Origin: an uncultured Bacteroidota bacterium
GTDB taxonomy: Bacteria; Bacteroidota; Bacteroidia; Flavobacteriales; Flavobacteriaceae
NCBI GenBank assembly: GCA_937136025.1
Contig: CAKZOC010000271.1
Location: forward strand, 1-34,668
Direction of reading: 5' to 3'
DNA: 34,668 nt
Shown: in pieces, positions 1-8,757 of the stretch
Position numbering within the stretch: position 1 is the first letter of the stretch
Layout of the letters: every line of letters starts with the position of its first letter
Notes under the pieces: generated by a model
Database searches by the model: none
The model's input: only the letters and a program-made list of their open reading frames with translations
Told to the model about the DNA's origin: nothing
Position numbers and translations under genes: made by a program

Positions 1-1
1 C

Positions 2-1387
2 CACTACTGGACACAGCAGTTCGGTACGCGTTCTGCCCTTTTGGGAGGGGCCGTTTTGGGAGGGGCTGAAGACAATACCATGATTTATTACAACCCCGGT
101 GCTCTGGGATTCCTCGATGAATCCTCCATTTCCATCAATGCGAACGCCTACAGGGTGGAAAATATTAAAGTTGAAAACGCCCTCGGAAATGAAGCGGACT
201 TCAAAAGCGGACAAATCGGGTCGGTACCGTTACTCGCCGGGGGGATGATCCGTACCGGCAGCGAAAAATGGAAGGTGGGATATGCTTTTATCGCCCCTGT
301 AGACTTTAAATTTAAAGGTGTTGCACGGGTCGAAGGAAATTATGATTTGGTGGATGATTCCGAAAGTGTGGGCCTGGAGGAAACGGTGGCAGAGGCAGCG
401 CTGGATAATAAGACTTCGGAACTGATTGTGGCCATTGGAATTGGACATAAGATAAATGAAAACTGGTCTGTGGGCCTGAGCAACCTGTTTACAGTGCGTT
501 CCCTGAGTTACCAACGTTCCCTTTCTACCTACATCTTTTTAAACCAGGATGTGAACCCCCTGATTGGTACAAATATTTTACAGAATGCGGATTACTACAA
601 TGTAAGGTATGCCGCTAAACTTGGGGTGGTTTATCAAAAAAACCAATGGGATGTGGGGCTAACGGTCACCACACCCTCCCTGAACCTTTTTGGGCAGGGC
701 TCAGTTGCCTCAAACATTGCCGTTCGCAACCTCAAGCTTATCGATGATAACAGGATCAGTGGAGTTGCCACGGCCCGGCAGGCGGAGCTGAAGACCAAAT
801 TCAAATCGCCATTCTCCGTTGCCCTGGGTACAAATTATACCTTCGGGCGCTCCCACCTTGGGGTAGCCGCCCAGTACTTTGCCGGTATTGATATTTACGA
901 TGTTATGGAACCCAGCCCGGGGTCCTTCGTACGCCCTATCGACCTGGCTCCACAACTACAAAGCGATGAGTTCCTGAGGCTGCAGTCCGCAGCGGAGTCC
1001 GTGCTAAATATAGCCATTGGATATGAATACGAGGTCAGTGAATCCTTATCCATCCTTGGTGGAATTCGGAGTGACATGTCCTATTACAATGAAGAACTTA
1101 ACGAGGTAGCGGGTATTAAACCCACCATCAGCAATTGGGATATTTACCATTTTTCAGGAGGGGTTACCTTCAACCGCAAAAGCAGCAGTCTGAGCCTGGG
1201 ATTACTCCTGAGTACCGGAACCAATGGTAACTACGAACAATCGGGAAGTTTTGACCCTGAAAACCCTGACCTTGTAGCAGGCTCAACGACAATTACAAAA
1301 GCCACATACAGTAGTTTTGGGTTGCTGCTTGGATATACATTTTATTTTAAAAAATTCAACTTGAATGAAAATCCCGGGGGCCAGTAA
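2..1387 (+). CDS. Outer membrane protein transport protein, OmpP1/FadL-like (5' truncated by window edge)
   Basis: Frame is open from the window edge (HYWTQQFGTRSALLGGAVLGGAEDNTMIYYNPGALGF, typical FadL-like N-terminal region); beta-barrel-like repeats to an aromatic C-terminal region; stop at 1385-1387. Confidence 0.75.
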   Translation, partial: HYWTQQFGTRSALLGGAVLGGAEDNTMIYYNPGALGFLDESSISINANAYRVENIKVENALGNEADFKSGQIGSVPLLAGGMIRTGSEKWKVGYAFIAPVDFKFKGVARVEGNYDLVDDSESVGLEETVAEAALDNKTSELIVAIGIGHKINENWSVGLSNLFTVRSLSYQRSLSTYIFLNQDVNPLIGTNILQNADYYNVRYAAKLGVVYQKNQWDVGLTVTTPSLNLFGQGSVASNIAVRNLKLIDDNRISGVATARQAELKTKFKSPFSVALGTNYTFGRSHLGVAAQYFAGIDIYDVMEPSPGSFVRPIDLAPQLQSDEFLRLQSAAESVLNIAIGYEYEVSESLSILGGIRSDMSYYNEELNEVAGIKPTISNWDIYHFSGGVTFNRKSSSLSLGLLLSTGTNGNYEQSGSFDPENPDLVAGSTTITKATYSSFGLLLGYTFYFKKFNLNENPGGQ

Positions 1388-1505
1388 TTAAGTAAGACCC
1401 CCTGCTGCTTCCTTAGGCCCCATCTCGTAAAGAATGGGGAAACCTGTACCGGTAAGTTACCCCTTAGAATGATTTTCGGGCCCCGTTATTCATCCAAATA
1501 ATTAT

Positions 1506-1513
1506 TAATTTTG
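1506..1513 (+). promoter_or_regulatory. Candidate Bacteroidetes -7 element TAATTTTG (TAnnTTTG)
   Basis: Exact TAnnTTTG match about 30 nt upstream of the ATG at 1545; the -33 element is not clear. Confidence 0.35.
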
Positions 1514-1544
1514 AACTTTCTTTTCAAGACTAAAAATTGACGAT

Positions 1545-2186
1545 ATGAAGGTGTTTTCATTTTTCAAATTGGGCAGGAGTATAATGACCTTACTCCCGGG
1601 TCTTTTGGCTTTGCTGCTTTTGAGCTGCTATCCGGACCAGCCTGAATTCGTGGAGGAATACGATGTAGTGTACACCAATTATTCTCCCGACTATGATTTT
1701 AATGCAGCTTATACGTATTCGCTTCCGGATCGGGTGCTTCTTATAGATGAAGGCAGGGACCCGAGTGATCCTCCGGAGTTTATCGATGATGAGTTTGGCG
1801 ATGCCATTTTAGACAATCTCAGACAAAACCTGAATGCCCGGGGCTGGACAGAGGTAGATGAGGCCGATGATCCGGAGCGTATTATACTCGCATCCGCATT
1901 TGACACGACCTTCGCCTATTTCTATAACCCAGGTTATTGGTGCTGGTATTATCCCTGCTGGGGTTGGGGGTATCCCGGTTATAATCCGGGATATGTAACC
2001 GGTTATAAAACCGGGACCGTGTTGGTCCAAATGACCGATCCTGCCGGAGTGCGGAACAACGAGGTGCCCGTGATCTGGACCGGCACTTTGAACGGGCTGC
2101 TACAAGGTAGCGATGCCAATATCATCGGTCGTATTGACCGCAACCTGGATCAGGCCTTTGATCAACCTCCATTTTCCAACAATTAA
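1545..2186 (+). CDS. DUF4136-like lipoprotein
   Basis: Lipobox LLLLSC; VVYTNYSPDYDFNAAYTYSLPD...GWTEVDEADDPERIILASAF pattern typical of DUF4136. Confidence 0.7.
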   Translation: MKVFSFFKLGRSIMTLLPGLLALLLLSCYPDQPEFVEEYDVVYTNYSPDYDFNAAYTYSLPDRVLLIDEGRDPSDPPEFIDDEFGDAILDNLRQNLNARGWTEVDEADDPERIILASAFDTTFAYFYNPGYWCWYYPCWGWGYPGYNPGYVTGYKTGTVLVQMTDPAGVRNNEVPVIWTGTLNGLLQGSDANIIGRIDRNLDQAFDQPPFSNN

Positions 2187-2196
2187 AAGCGCCATT

Positions 2197-2784
2197 ATGA
2201 GAACACGACTTACAACTGCGATGCTTTTATTGGTTTTCACAATAACATCCTACGCACAGTCCAAATTTGCCATTACTTACAGCGTGGCCTTTCCAACCGG
2301 AGAGACCTCAGATTACTTTGAATCGACCAGCTGGAGGGGCGTCGGCATTGATTATTCCTATCTGATTAAGGAAAACCTCGGTGTGGGCTTCAGCACCGGA
2401 TGGCAGGTGTTTAGTGAAAATATTGGATTTGTGACTGAAACTGACGGAACTGAAACGATCTCAGGATTCCGCTATAACTATCTCAACAGCTTTCCCTTAT
2501 TCGCAACGGGCACCTATTACTTTAACGCATCCGGCAAGCTGGAACCCTATGCCTCCCTGGGTATTGGCCTTGTCTACAACCGACTGGAAGAAGATATAGG
2601 GTTGTTTACCAATGAGAACACCGCCTGGCAATTCGGGCTTCGGCCGGAACTGGGATTGGATTACCAATTCGGGTACCGGGTAGGCCTGCGCGCCGCGGTT
2701 CGTTACCAGTATGTGGCCTCGGGCAGTGATATTCCCAGCCTGCCTTTCTTTTCGGTCAATGTAGGGTTCGTCTGGAAGAATTGA
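2197..2784 (+). CDS. Outer membrane beta-barrel protein
   Basis: Signal peptide MRTRLTTAMLLLVFTITSYAQ; alternating barrel strands; C-terminal FSVNVGFVWKN. ATG at 2197 preferred over the longer ORF start at 2113, which overlaps the upstream gene. Confidence 0.7.
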   Translation: MRTRLTTAMLLLVFTITSYAQSKFAITYSVAFPTGETSDYFESTSWRGVGIDYSYLIKENLGVGFSTGWQVFSENIGFVTETDGTETISGFRYNYLNSFPLFATGTYYFNASGKLEPYASLGIGLVYNRLEEDIGLFTNENTAWQFGLRPELGLDYQFGYRVGLRAAVRYQYVASGSDIPSLPFFSVNVGFVWKN

Positions 2785-2802
2785 CCTGCCCTTAGAAGAA
2801 GA

Positions 2803-2840
2803 CAAAAAGACCGCTTCCCTTAAAAAGAAGCGGTTTTTTA
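2803..2840 (+). terminator. Rho-independent terminator
   Basis: CCGCTTC (2811-2817) / GAAGCGG (2827-2833) stem followed by TTTTTT. Confidence 0.75.
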
Positions 2841-2891
2841 TTTCGCTAAAAATCGATTAATATTATAACCTACCGTTGATACCCTATTCCT

Positions 2892-4055
2892 ATGTCACGA
2901 CTAATCCCGGCCTTATGCACTATACTCCTTATAACCGTGAATTGTAAAGGACCATCCCCGGAATCCGCAAAAGACGCTGTTCTGAAAACTCCCGGGGAAC
3001 AGACCGCAGATATGTCTTTTTACCTGGGAACCTATACAGATGGAGAAAGCCGCGGAATATACCAATACGCTTTATCCCCGGACGGGGGGCTTCAAAAATT
3101 GGGCTTTGTGGCGGAGGCAGAAAATCCGTCTTTCCTTGCCCTCTCCCCCGACGAGCGTTATCTGTTGGCCGTAAATGAAGTCAGTAATACCGACCAGACC
3201 GGATACGTCAGTTCCTTTCGGATAGGAAGAGACACCCTAACCTTTTTAGACCAAAAACCCACAGGCGGGGCCCATCCCTGCCATATCGCCGTGAATCCGG
3301 AGGGCTATGTCCTGGTCGCCAACTACAGCGGCGGAAACATGGGCCTGTTGAAAATTAAGAACGACGGTAACCTTTCAGACCTGCTGGATGTACAACAACA
3401 CGAAGGCAGCGGCAGCCATCCCAGACAAGAAGCCCCTCATGCCCACTCCGGCTGGTTTACCCAAGATGACGGACTTATCTCCGTAGATTTGGGCACGAAC
3501 CAGTTATGGTTTTCAGAAGTTGATACACAGTCCGAGAAATTTAAACCCCGAACGCCCCTGACCTTGTCTATGGAGCCCGAAGCAGGCCCCCGGCATTTGA
3601 CGTTTCACCCGAATAATCCATGGCTTTACGTAGTCAATGAGCTCAATTCCTCCGTATCTCTTTTGAAAAAGGATCCTGAAACCGGGGATCGTAAAATAGT
3701 CCAGACCATTTCGACACTTCCCCAGGGTTATGATTCGGACAATACCTGTGCAGATATCCATATTTCTGTCGATGGGAAATTCCTGTATGCTTCGAACAGG
3801 GGGCACAACAGCATAGTCATATATTCCGTAGATGGAGCAACCGGGGAACTCGTACTCCTCGGACATGAACCCACCCGTGGAGAGACGCCGAGGAACTTCA
3901 GTATCTCCCCTGATGGCCGGTTTTTGTTGGTGGCCAACCAAACGACAAATACTATCGTTTCTTTTCAAAGAAACCCAACCACGGGATTACTGAATTACAC
4001 GGATCAAATCGATGCCCCATCCCCTGTCTGTATCCTGTTCAAGCGCCTCCCTTAG
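2892..4055 (+). CDS. Lactonase-family beta-propeller (6-phosphogluconolactonase-like) lipoprotein
   Basis: YLGTYTDGESRGIYQYAL..., GGAHPCHIAVNPEGYVLVANYSGGN, HSGWFTQDD, GPRHLTFHPNNPWLYVVNELNSSV, DIHISVDGKFLYASNRGHNSIV: hallmark 7-bladed lactonase repeats. Confidence 0.88.
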   Translation: MSRLIPALCTILLITVNCKGPSPESAKDAVLKTPGEQTADMSFYLGTYTDGESRGIYQYALSPDGGLQKLGFVAEAENPSFLALSPDERYLLAVNEVSNTDQTGYVSSFRIGRDTLTFLDQKPTGGAHPCHIAVNPEGYVLVANYSGGNMGLLKIKNDGNLSDLLDVQQHEGSGSHPRQEAPHAHSGWFTQDDGLISVDLGTNQLWFSEVDTQSEKFKPRTPLTLSMEPEAGPRHLTFHPNNPWLYVVNELNSSVSLLKKDPETGDRKIVQTISTLPQGYDSDNTCADIHISVDGKFLYASNRGHNSIVIYSVDGATGELVLLGHEPTRGETPRNFSISPDGRFLLVANQTTNTIVSFQRNPTTGLLNYTDQIDAPSPVCILFKRLP

Positions 4056-4202
4056 GGATGAATAAGTCCCCTGACAGCTCAAGGGTAGTTGGAATATGTA
4101 TATGATTTTTCAGGGCATTTGGATTTGCGGGATTTTTGCCCCTGTCCCAAAAAAAGAATGTATTTTCAGGTTTTGATTCCTGTGCTTCCTTAAAGTATCC
4201 TT

Positions 4203-5324
4203 ATGAATTTGTGTATTACCAGATCCCAGAAGTTCGCCTATTCAGAAACCTTTATTCGGGATCAGATCACAGGACTTGAAAAACGAACCCCCGTATTTAC
4301 TATTCATAGCGGAAGGTATCCCGAACGCGAAGAAAGCGGGTCTCTTTTAAGTCCCGGGGTCTTCTGGTTGGCGCATAAAGCATTAAAGACCTTCGTGGGC
4401 CGCAATAATTACTTCAGCGACTACGGGGTAAAGAAATACCTCAAAACACATAATATAGACGTCGTATTAGCGAATTACGGCATTTCAGCCGCCCATATGA
4501 TCCCCCCTTGCAGGGCTCTGAACATCCCGCTGCTGGCGGTATTCCGGGGGCACGATGTGACAGATAAAAAACTACTCACCCAATACAAGGAGAAGTACAC
4601 AGACCTCTTTGAATACGCCTCCTTTCTGATCCCCGTATCGGACCGACTTAAAAAGCAATTAATTGCGTTGGGAGCCCCTGAAGATAAGATCAGGATTGTA
4701 CCCTCCGGGGTCAATACGTCCAAATTCAGTCCGTCCACCGAGGTTATTCGCGAGGAACACTTTGTGGGGGTTGGCCGGTTTACGGCTAAAAAAAGCCCCC
4801 TGCATACCCTTCGTGCCTTTCATTCGGTTTTAAAAGTATTTCCCGAGGCTACCCTTACCCTGGCCGGAAAAAAAGACGGGCTCTATGCGGAATGCGAGCA
4901 GCTGGTAAAAACACTCGGCATGGAGAAATCCGTAACCTTTACCGGAGTATTGGACCACAAGCAGGTGGCCTCCCTGATGCAACATTCTTTGGCCTTTGTG
5001 CAACATTCCATGACGGCACCCAATGGAGATACCGAAGGAACTCCTGTGGGTATAATGGAGGCCAGCGCCTCAGGGCTGCCCGTTGTCAGCACCCGTCACG
5101 GAGGCATACCCGATGCGGTCCTGCACGAAAAGACCGGGTATCTGGTGGAGGAAGGAGATGATGATGCCATGGCTCAGTACATGATCAAACTTTGTGAAAA
5201 CCCCGAACGCGCCAGAGAAATGGGATTACTGGGCAGGGCCCATATGCAGGCCCACTATGAGCAGGCCGATCAGATTTCAAAGCTCCTTGAACTGGCCAGG
5301 AAGGCCGTGCAGGGGCGTTCCTAA
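4203..5324 (+). CDS. Glycosyltransferase family 4 (GT-B fold)
   Basis: FRGHDVTDK; VGRFTAKKSPLHTLRAF; GDTEGTPVGIMEASASGLPVVSTRHGGIPDAVLHEKTGYLV. Confidence 0.9.
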   Translation: MNLCITRSQKFAYSETFIRDQITGLEKRTPVFTIHSGRYPEREESGSLLSPGVFWLAHKALKTFVGRNNYFSDYGVKKYLKTHNIDVVLANYGISAAHMIPPCRALNIPLLAVFRGHDVTDKKLLTQYKEKYTDLFEYASFLIPVSDRLKKQLIALGAPEDKIRIVPSGVNTSKFSPSTEVIREEHFVGVGRFTAKKSPLHTLRAFHSVLKVFPEATLTLAGKKDGLYAECEQLVKTLGMEKSVTFTGVLDHKQVASLMQHSLAFVQHSMTAPNGDTEGTPVGIMEASASGLPVVSTRHGGIPDAVLHEKTGYLVEEGDDDAMAQYMIKLCENPERAREMGLLGRAHMQAHYEQADQISKLLELARKAVQGRS

Positions 5325-5449
5325 AGCTCTGGCCGAATCTCGATCTTCCACGCTTTATTGAAAAAATTGTATTTGTTGTATATTGGATAGAATCCCTGTC
5401 TTTAACCCATTCCGACGCCCCCGGCACATAAAAGCCTAAATATCCAACC

Positions 5450-7801
5450 ATGGAAAAAATCGAAAACAAACCCTCTTTTTTCAGCTTTCTGCAACAGCGA
5501 TACATCTATACGGGTATTGGTCTTGTGCTGGCTATACTGGCCATCCTCGCTCCTTTCAGGGACCTTGTGGAGCCCGCAAACTATGTAGGGGGTTTACTGA
5601 TTTGGGCCGCGATTCTGGAAATTCTGCACGGCTTTAAGCGGGCGGAAAACCACGCCCGGAATTCCGCCTGGATCAGCGGAGGCATAACCCTTCTCATCGG
5701 GGTTTTTCTTATAAATGCCCAACTGTTTCAGGACCACCCCCTGGTCCAGCTAATTGCCGCTCTTTTCCTGATCGATGCCCTTCGGTATTTGTACTATTAC
5801 TTCAAGCACAGAAGTCAGGAAAAAGCCATAATGAATTACCTCCTCCCGGGTCTTGGAAATATCCTGGTGCTTGTACTGATTATCATCTTCGAGGGAAAAG
5901 GATTTGTGTGGGTCACAGCCACGGGCGGTGCCTTACGGATACTGGGCACAGTATATAACCTCTTTACGGCCAAACTGGGCAATGTGCAAAATGTCTCAGA
6001 AGACATTATCGCGGGGCTTGGGGTTGCCGACAATCCAGGGCTGGTGGCGCTTACCCGGGAACTGGAAGCTGAAGACGAACAAAGAGCGAAGGCAGATGTG
6101 GGCTGGATCGTGATCTTTGTGCTTACGCTGTTTTTTATTCACCTGGGAAGAATGGGTTTCGATCGATCCTCTTTAGGCATCCTTTCGCCTGTGGTCGCTG
6201 TGATTGGCGACATGTTTATAGCCCTGGTAGTCGCTTTCGGAATCCTGGGGCCTATCCGGGGCATCTTCAGAAGAGTGAATAGTTTTTTTCTGAAAATGTC
6301 TTACGACTGGGCCCATAAAGTTCCCCAATCCCAATGGCATTTTTTAAGTTTGAGACGACCCGTAAACTGGTGGGTGGAGTATCAACTGGGCCTTTCGATA
6401 TCCATGCGCAAATCCGCCTATTCATTTTCGACGGCTTTCAGGAATGGCCTCAAGGTCGGCCTGCCCTTTGCCGCTTTACTGGCCGCCATTATGCCTGTGC
6501 TGGGTATGAGCTGGTACTTCGATACCGAGAACTGGGCCTCGGGAATATGGGACGGCTATGCGGGCTCCCGTACAGAAGTATGGCGTGAATCTATGGTTGC
6601 GGCAAGCGGCGAAAAGACCGGTCCAAACGCTTTTAAACTCCAACCTGAAGGCCTTCCCGCTTCGGGGGATTTCTCCTTTGTCGTCATAGGGGATCCGGGT
6701 GAAGGGGATGCCTCCCAGCTCATCCTGAAAGATCAGCTCCTGGCGGTTTCCAACAAATCCGATATCAGTTTTGTGGTTATTTCTTCAGATATCGTCTACC
6801 CCTCAGGTGCCATGCGCGATTACGAGCGAAAATTCTTCCTGCCATTTAAAGGGATTACCAAACCCATTTACGCCATTCCCGGCAACCACGACTGGTACGA
6901 TGCCCTGGAAGGTTTTACCGCCACGTTTTTTACACCCCAGGCCGCCATGCGGGCGATGGAAGCCCGAATCGAAAGTGATCATGGAATCACCCTGACGGAT
7001 TCGGACAAGGTCCGGCAGCTTATAGAGCAGGCTTCGTATTTGAGGAAAGAATACCAAATGCCCACAGGACATCAAAACGCTCCCTTTTTTCAGGTATCTA
7101 CCGAGGAGTTTGTCTTTTTAGCCATCGACACAGGAGTCAGACGAAAAGTAGACAGTGTACAACTCGAATGGATTGAATCTGTTTTAAAGGCGTCCAGGGG
7201 GAAATATGTCATGGCCCTGCTGGGGCATCCGTTTTATGCCATAGGGGAATACCAGGGCGATATGAATCCGGATTTCAGGGCCCTTCACGAGCTGCTGAGA
7301 AAGTACAAGGTACCCCTTGTGATGGCCGGGGATACCCATGATCTCGAATACTATAAAGAAATGCCCCAAAACAATGATGGCCACACCATGCACCATTTTG
7401 TGAACGGAGGTGGCGGAGCCTACCTGAGTATAGGGGCAGCCATGGCCAAGGCTGGAGACTGGCCTACAAAAGACTGGGCCAATTACCCTTCATACGAACC
7501 CCTGGTACAAAAAATAGATTCCCTAACCCCGAAGTGGAAGTATCCGGCCTGGCTATGGGTCAAGGAGTACGATGGGTATCCGTTTTCTGCGGAATGGCTC
7601 TCAGCTGCTTTTGATTATAACAAAGCCCCTTTCTTTCAGAGCTTTATGGAAATCAAAGTGGAAAAATCCAGGAACCGGATAAGGCTTATCCCTTATGGAA
7701 TTAATGGCCCCTTGCGATGGAAAGATTTTGAATACGGGGGGGCAGGCAAACCCGAAGGTGCCGGACACAATGATCTGGTCGAATGGATTCTGCCCATGTA
7801 A
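5450..7801 (+). CDS. Multi-TM (HdeD/DUF308-like) N-terminus fused to a metallophosphoesterase with purple-acid-phosphatase-like motifs
   Basis: Several hydrophobic helices in the N-terminal half; C-terminal GDPGEGD, SSDIVYP, GNHDW, LLGHPFYA, GDTHD metal-site motifs. Confidence 0.8.
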   Translation: MEKIENKPSFFSFLQQRYIYTGIGLVLAILAILAPFRDLVEPANYVGGLLIWAAILEILHGFKRAENHARNSAWISGGITLLIGVFLINAQLFQDHPLVQLIAALFLIDALRYLYYYFKHRSQEKAIMNYLLPGLGNILVLVLIIIFEGKGFVWVTATGGALRILGTVYNLFTAKLGNVQNVSEDIIAGLGVADNPGLVALTRELEAEDEQRAKADVGWIVIFVLTLFFIHLGRMGFDRSSLGILSPVVAVIGDMFIALVVAFGILGPIRGIFRRVNSFFLKMSYDWAHKVPQSQWHFLSLRRPVNWWVEYQLGLSISMRKSAYSFSTAFRNGLKVGLPFAALLAAIMPVLGMSWYFDTENWASGIWDGYAGSRTEVWRESMVAASGEKTGPNAFKLQPEGLPASGDFSFVVIGDPGEGDASQLILKDQLLAVSNKSDISFVVISSDIVYPSGAMRDYERKFFLPFKGITKPIYAIPGNHDWYDALEGFTATFFTPQAAMRAMEARIESDHGITLTDSDKVRQLIEQASYLRKEYQMPTGHQNAPFFQVSTEEFVFLAIDTGVRRKVDSVQLEWIESVLKASRGKYVMALLGHPFYAIGEYQGDMNPDFRALHELLRKYKVPLVMAGDTHDLEYYKEMPQNNDGHTMHHFVNGGGGAYLSIGAAMAKAGDWPTKDWANYPSYEPLVQKIDSLTPKWKYPAWLWVKEYDGYPFSAEWLSAAFDYNKAPFFQSFMEIKVEKSRNRIRLIPYGINGPLRWKDFEYGGAGKPEGAGHNDLVEWILPM

Positions 7802-7895
7802 TAATGCCCTCCATAAGGGAGGCATCCCCTGAACCAAAGATTTAGCAAAAAGGTCTGTTGTTTCAGGAAAAAATCACGGGTACTACTCCGGCCCA

Positions 7896-8220
7896 CTGCT
7901 GCTGTAAACTGCCAACTTTGAACCTTGAACCTTGAACTTTGAACCTTAAACCCTTTCCCGAGTCTTCAGTAAGCGGTCGCAGCAGGCAATAGTTAATGGA
8001 ATACATTGAAGTCTTCGACATCCCTCCTGCCCACTGCCACTGCAAACTGCCAACTTCCGTTTTGAACCTTGAACTTTGAACCTTAAACCCTTTCCCGAGT
8101 CTTCAGTAAGCGGTCGCAGCAGGCAATAGTTAATGGAGTACGTTAAGTCCCCGCAATCTCTCATGCCCACTGCCACTGCAAACTGCCAACTTCCGTTTTG
8201 AACCTTGAACACTTGACTGG
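7896..8220 (+). repeat. Left composite repeat array (TTGAACC and ACTGCCA heptamers plus hairpin core; 137-bp period)
   Basis: AGTCTTCAGTAAGCGGTCGCAGCAGGCAATAGTTAATGGA at 7961 and again at 8098; CACTGCCACTGCAAACTGCCAACTTCCGTTTTGAACCTTGAAC repeated downstream of each. Confidence 0.92.
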
Positions 8221-8357
8221 GAGGAAGATTTGACTCTCGTTCCTATTTGAGGGAGTACTGATAAAAATCATAAAGTGCCCGTGTTTCTTTCGATACTTTT
8301 AGTCAATCTTACGCAAAGACTACGGTCTGTTACCTATTTCAAATAAAACTGTTGCGC

Positions 8358-8714
8358 ATGGACACCAATCAAATCAAAGCCGAATTCGACCAGGGCGATC
8401 AACACCTGGCGGCAGCAAAAAGCGAATTGAATCGACCTGCAGAAGATGTCGTACCCTTTATGGTATGTAGAAGTACCCGGTATTCCATATCTCACTATTT
8501 ACAGGGATTTCTATTGAAACACGGAATAGAACCCGAAGAAGAGGCTTCTGTCGAGGTCTTACTTGAAAAATGCCGTGCACTCGATGCTGCCTTCGACAGC
8601 TTTGATTTGAGCGCCATAACCTTCAGTAAAGATCACGAGTACAGTGCCCTTTTCGATGAGATGCAAAACTGTATTGATTTAGCCGAATACGCGAAACAAT
8701 TGGTTGGTAAATAA
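8358..8714 (+). CDS. Small conserved-looking protein, possibly HEPN-like helical domain
   Basis: ATG at 8358; helical composition; VCRSTRYSISHYLQGFLLKHGIEPEEEASVEVLLEKC resembles HEPN helices; 43 bp upstream of the PFOR gene and co-oriented. Confidence 0.5.
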   Translation: MDTNQIKAEFDQGDQHLAAAKSELNRPAEDVVPFMVCRSTRYSISHYLQGFLLKHGIEPEEEASVEVLLEKCRALDAAFDSFDLSAITFSKDHEYSALFDEMQNCIDLAEYAKQLVGK

Positions 8715-8757
8715 CACGAGGTACCTCAAAAAAAAATCTGTCAAATAGAGCGTCATT

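Noticed and set aside
4892-5161. Plus-strand 89-aa ORF within the glycosyltransferase
   Set aside because: Out-of-frame shadow ORF inside a well-supported GT4 gene.
7806-7823. Terminator after the metallophosphoesterase gene
   Set aside because: CCTCC-ATAAG-GGAGG forms only a short stem and no T-run follows.
7863-8212. Minus-strand ORFs of 60 and 88 aa
   Set aside because: They are translations of the composite repeat array, repeat their own sequence, and have no credible start context.
7896-8220. CRISPR array resemblance of the left repeat array
   Set aside because: Units are about 137 bp, nearly identical across their whole length, with internal heptamers; there are no unique spacers and no cas genes.
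8294-8301. TACTTTTA as promoter of the PFOR-Rnf cluster
   Set aside because: Deviates from TAnnTTTG and has no clear -33 element; transcript mapping is needed.
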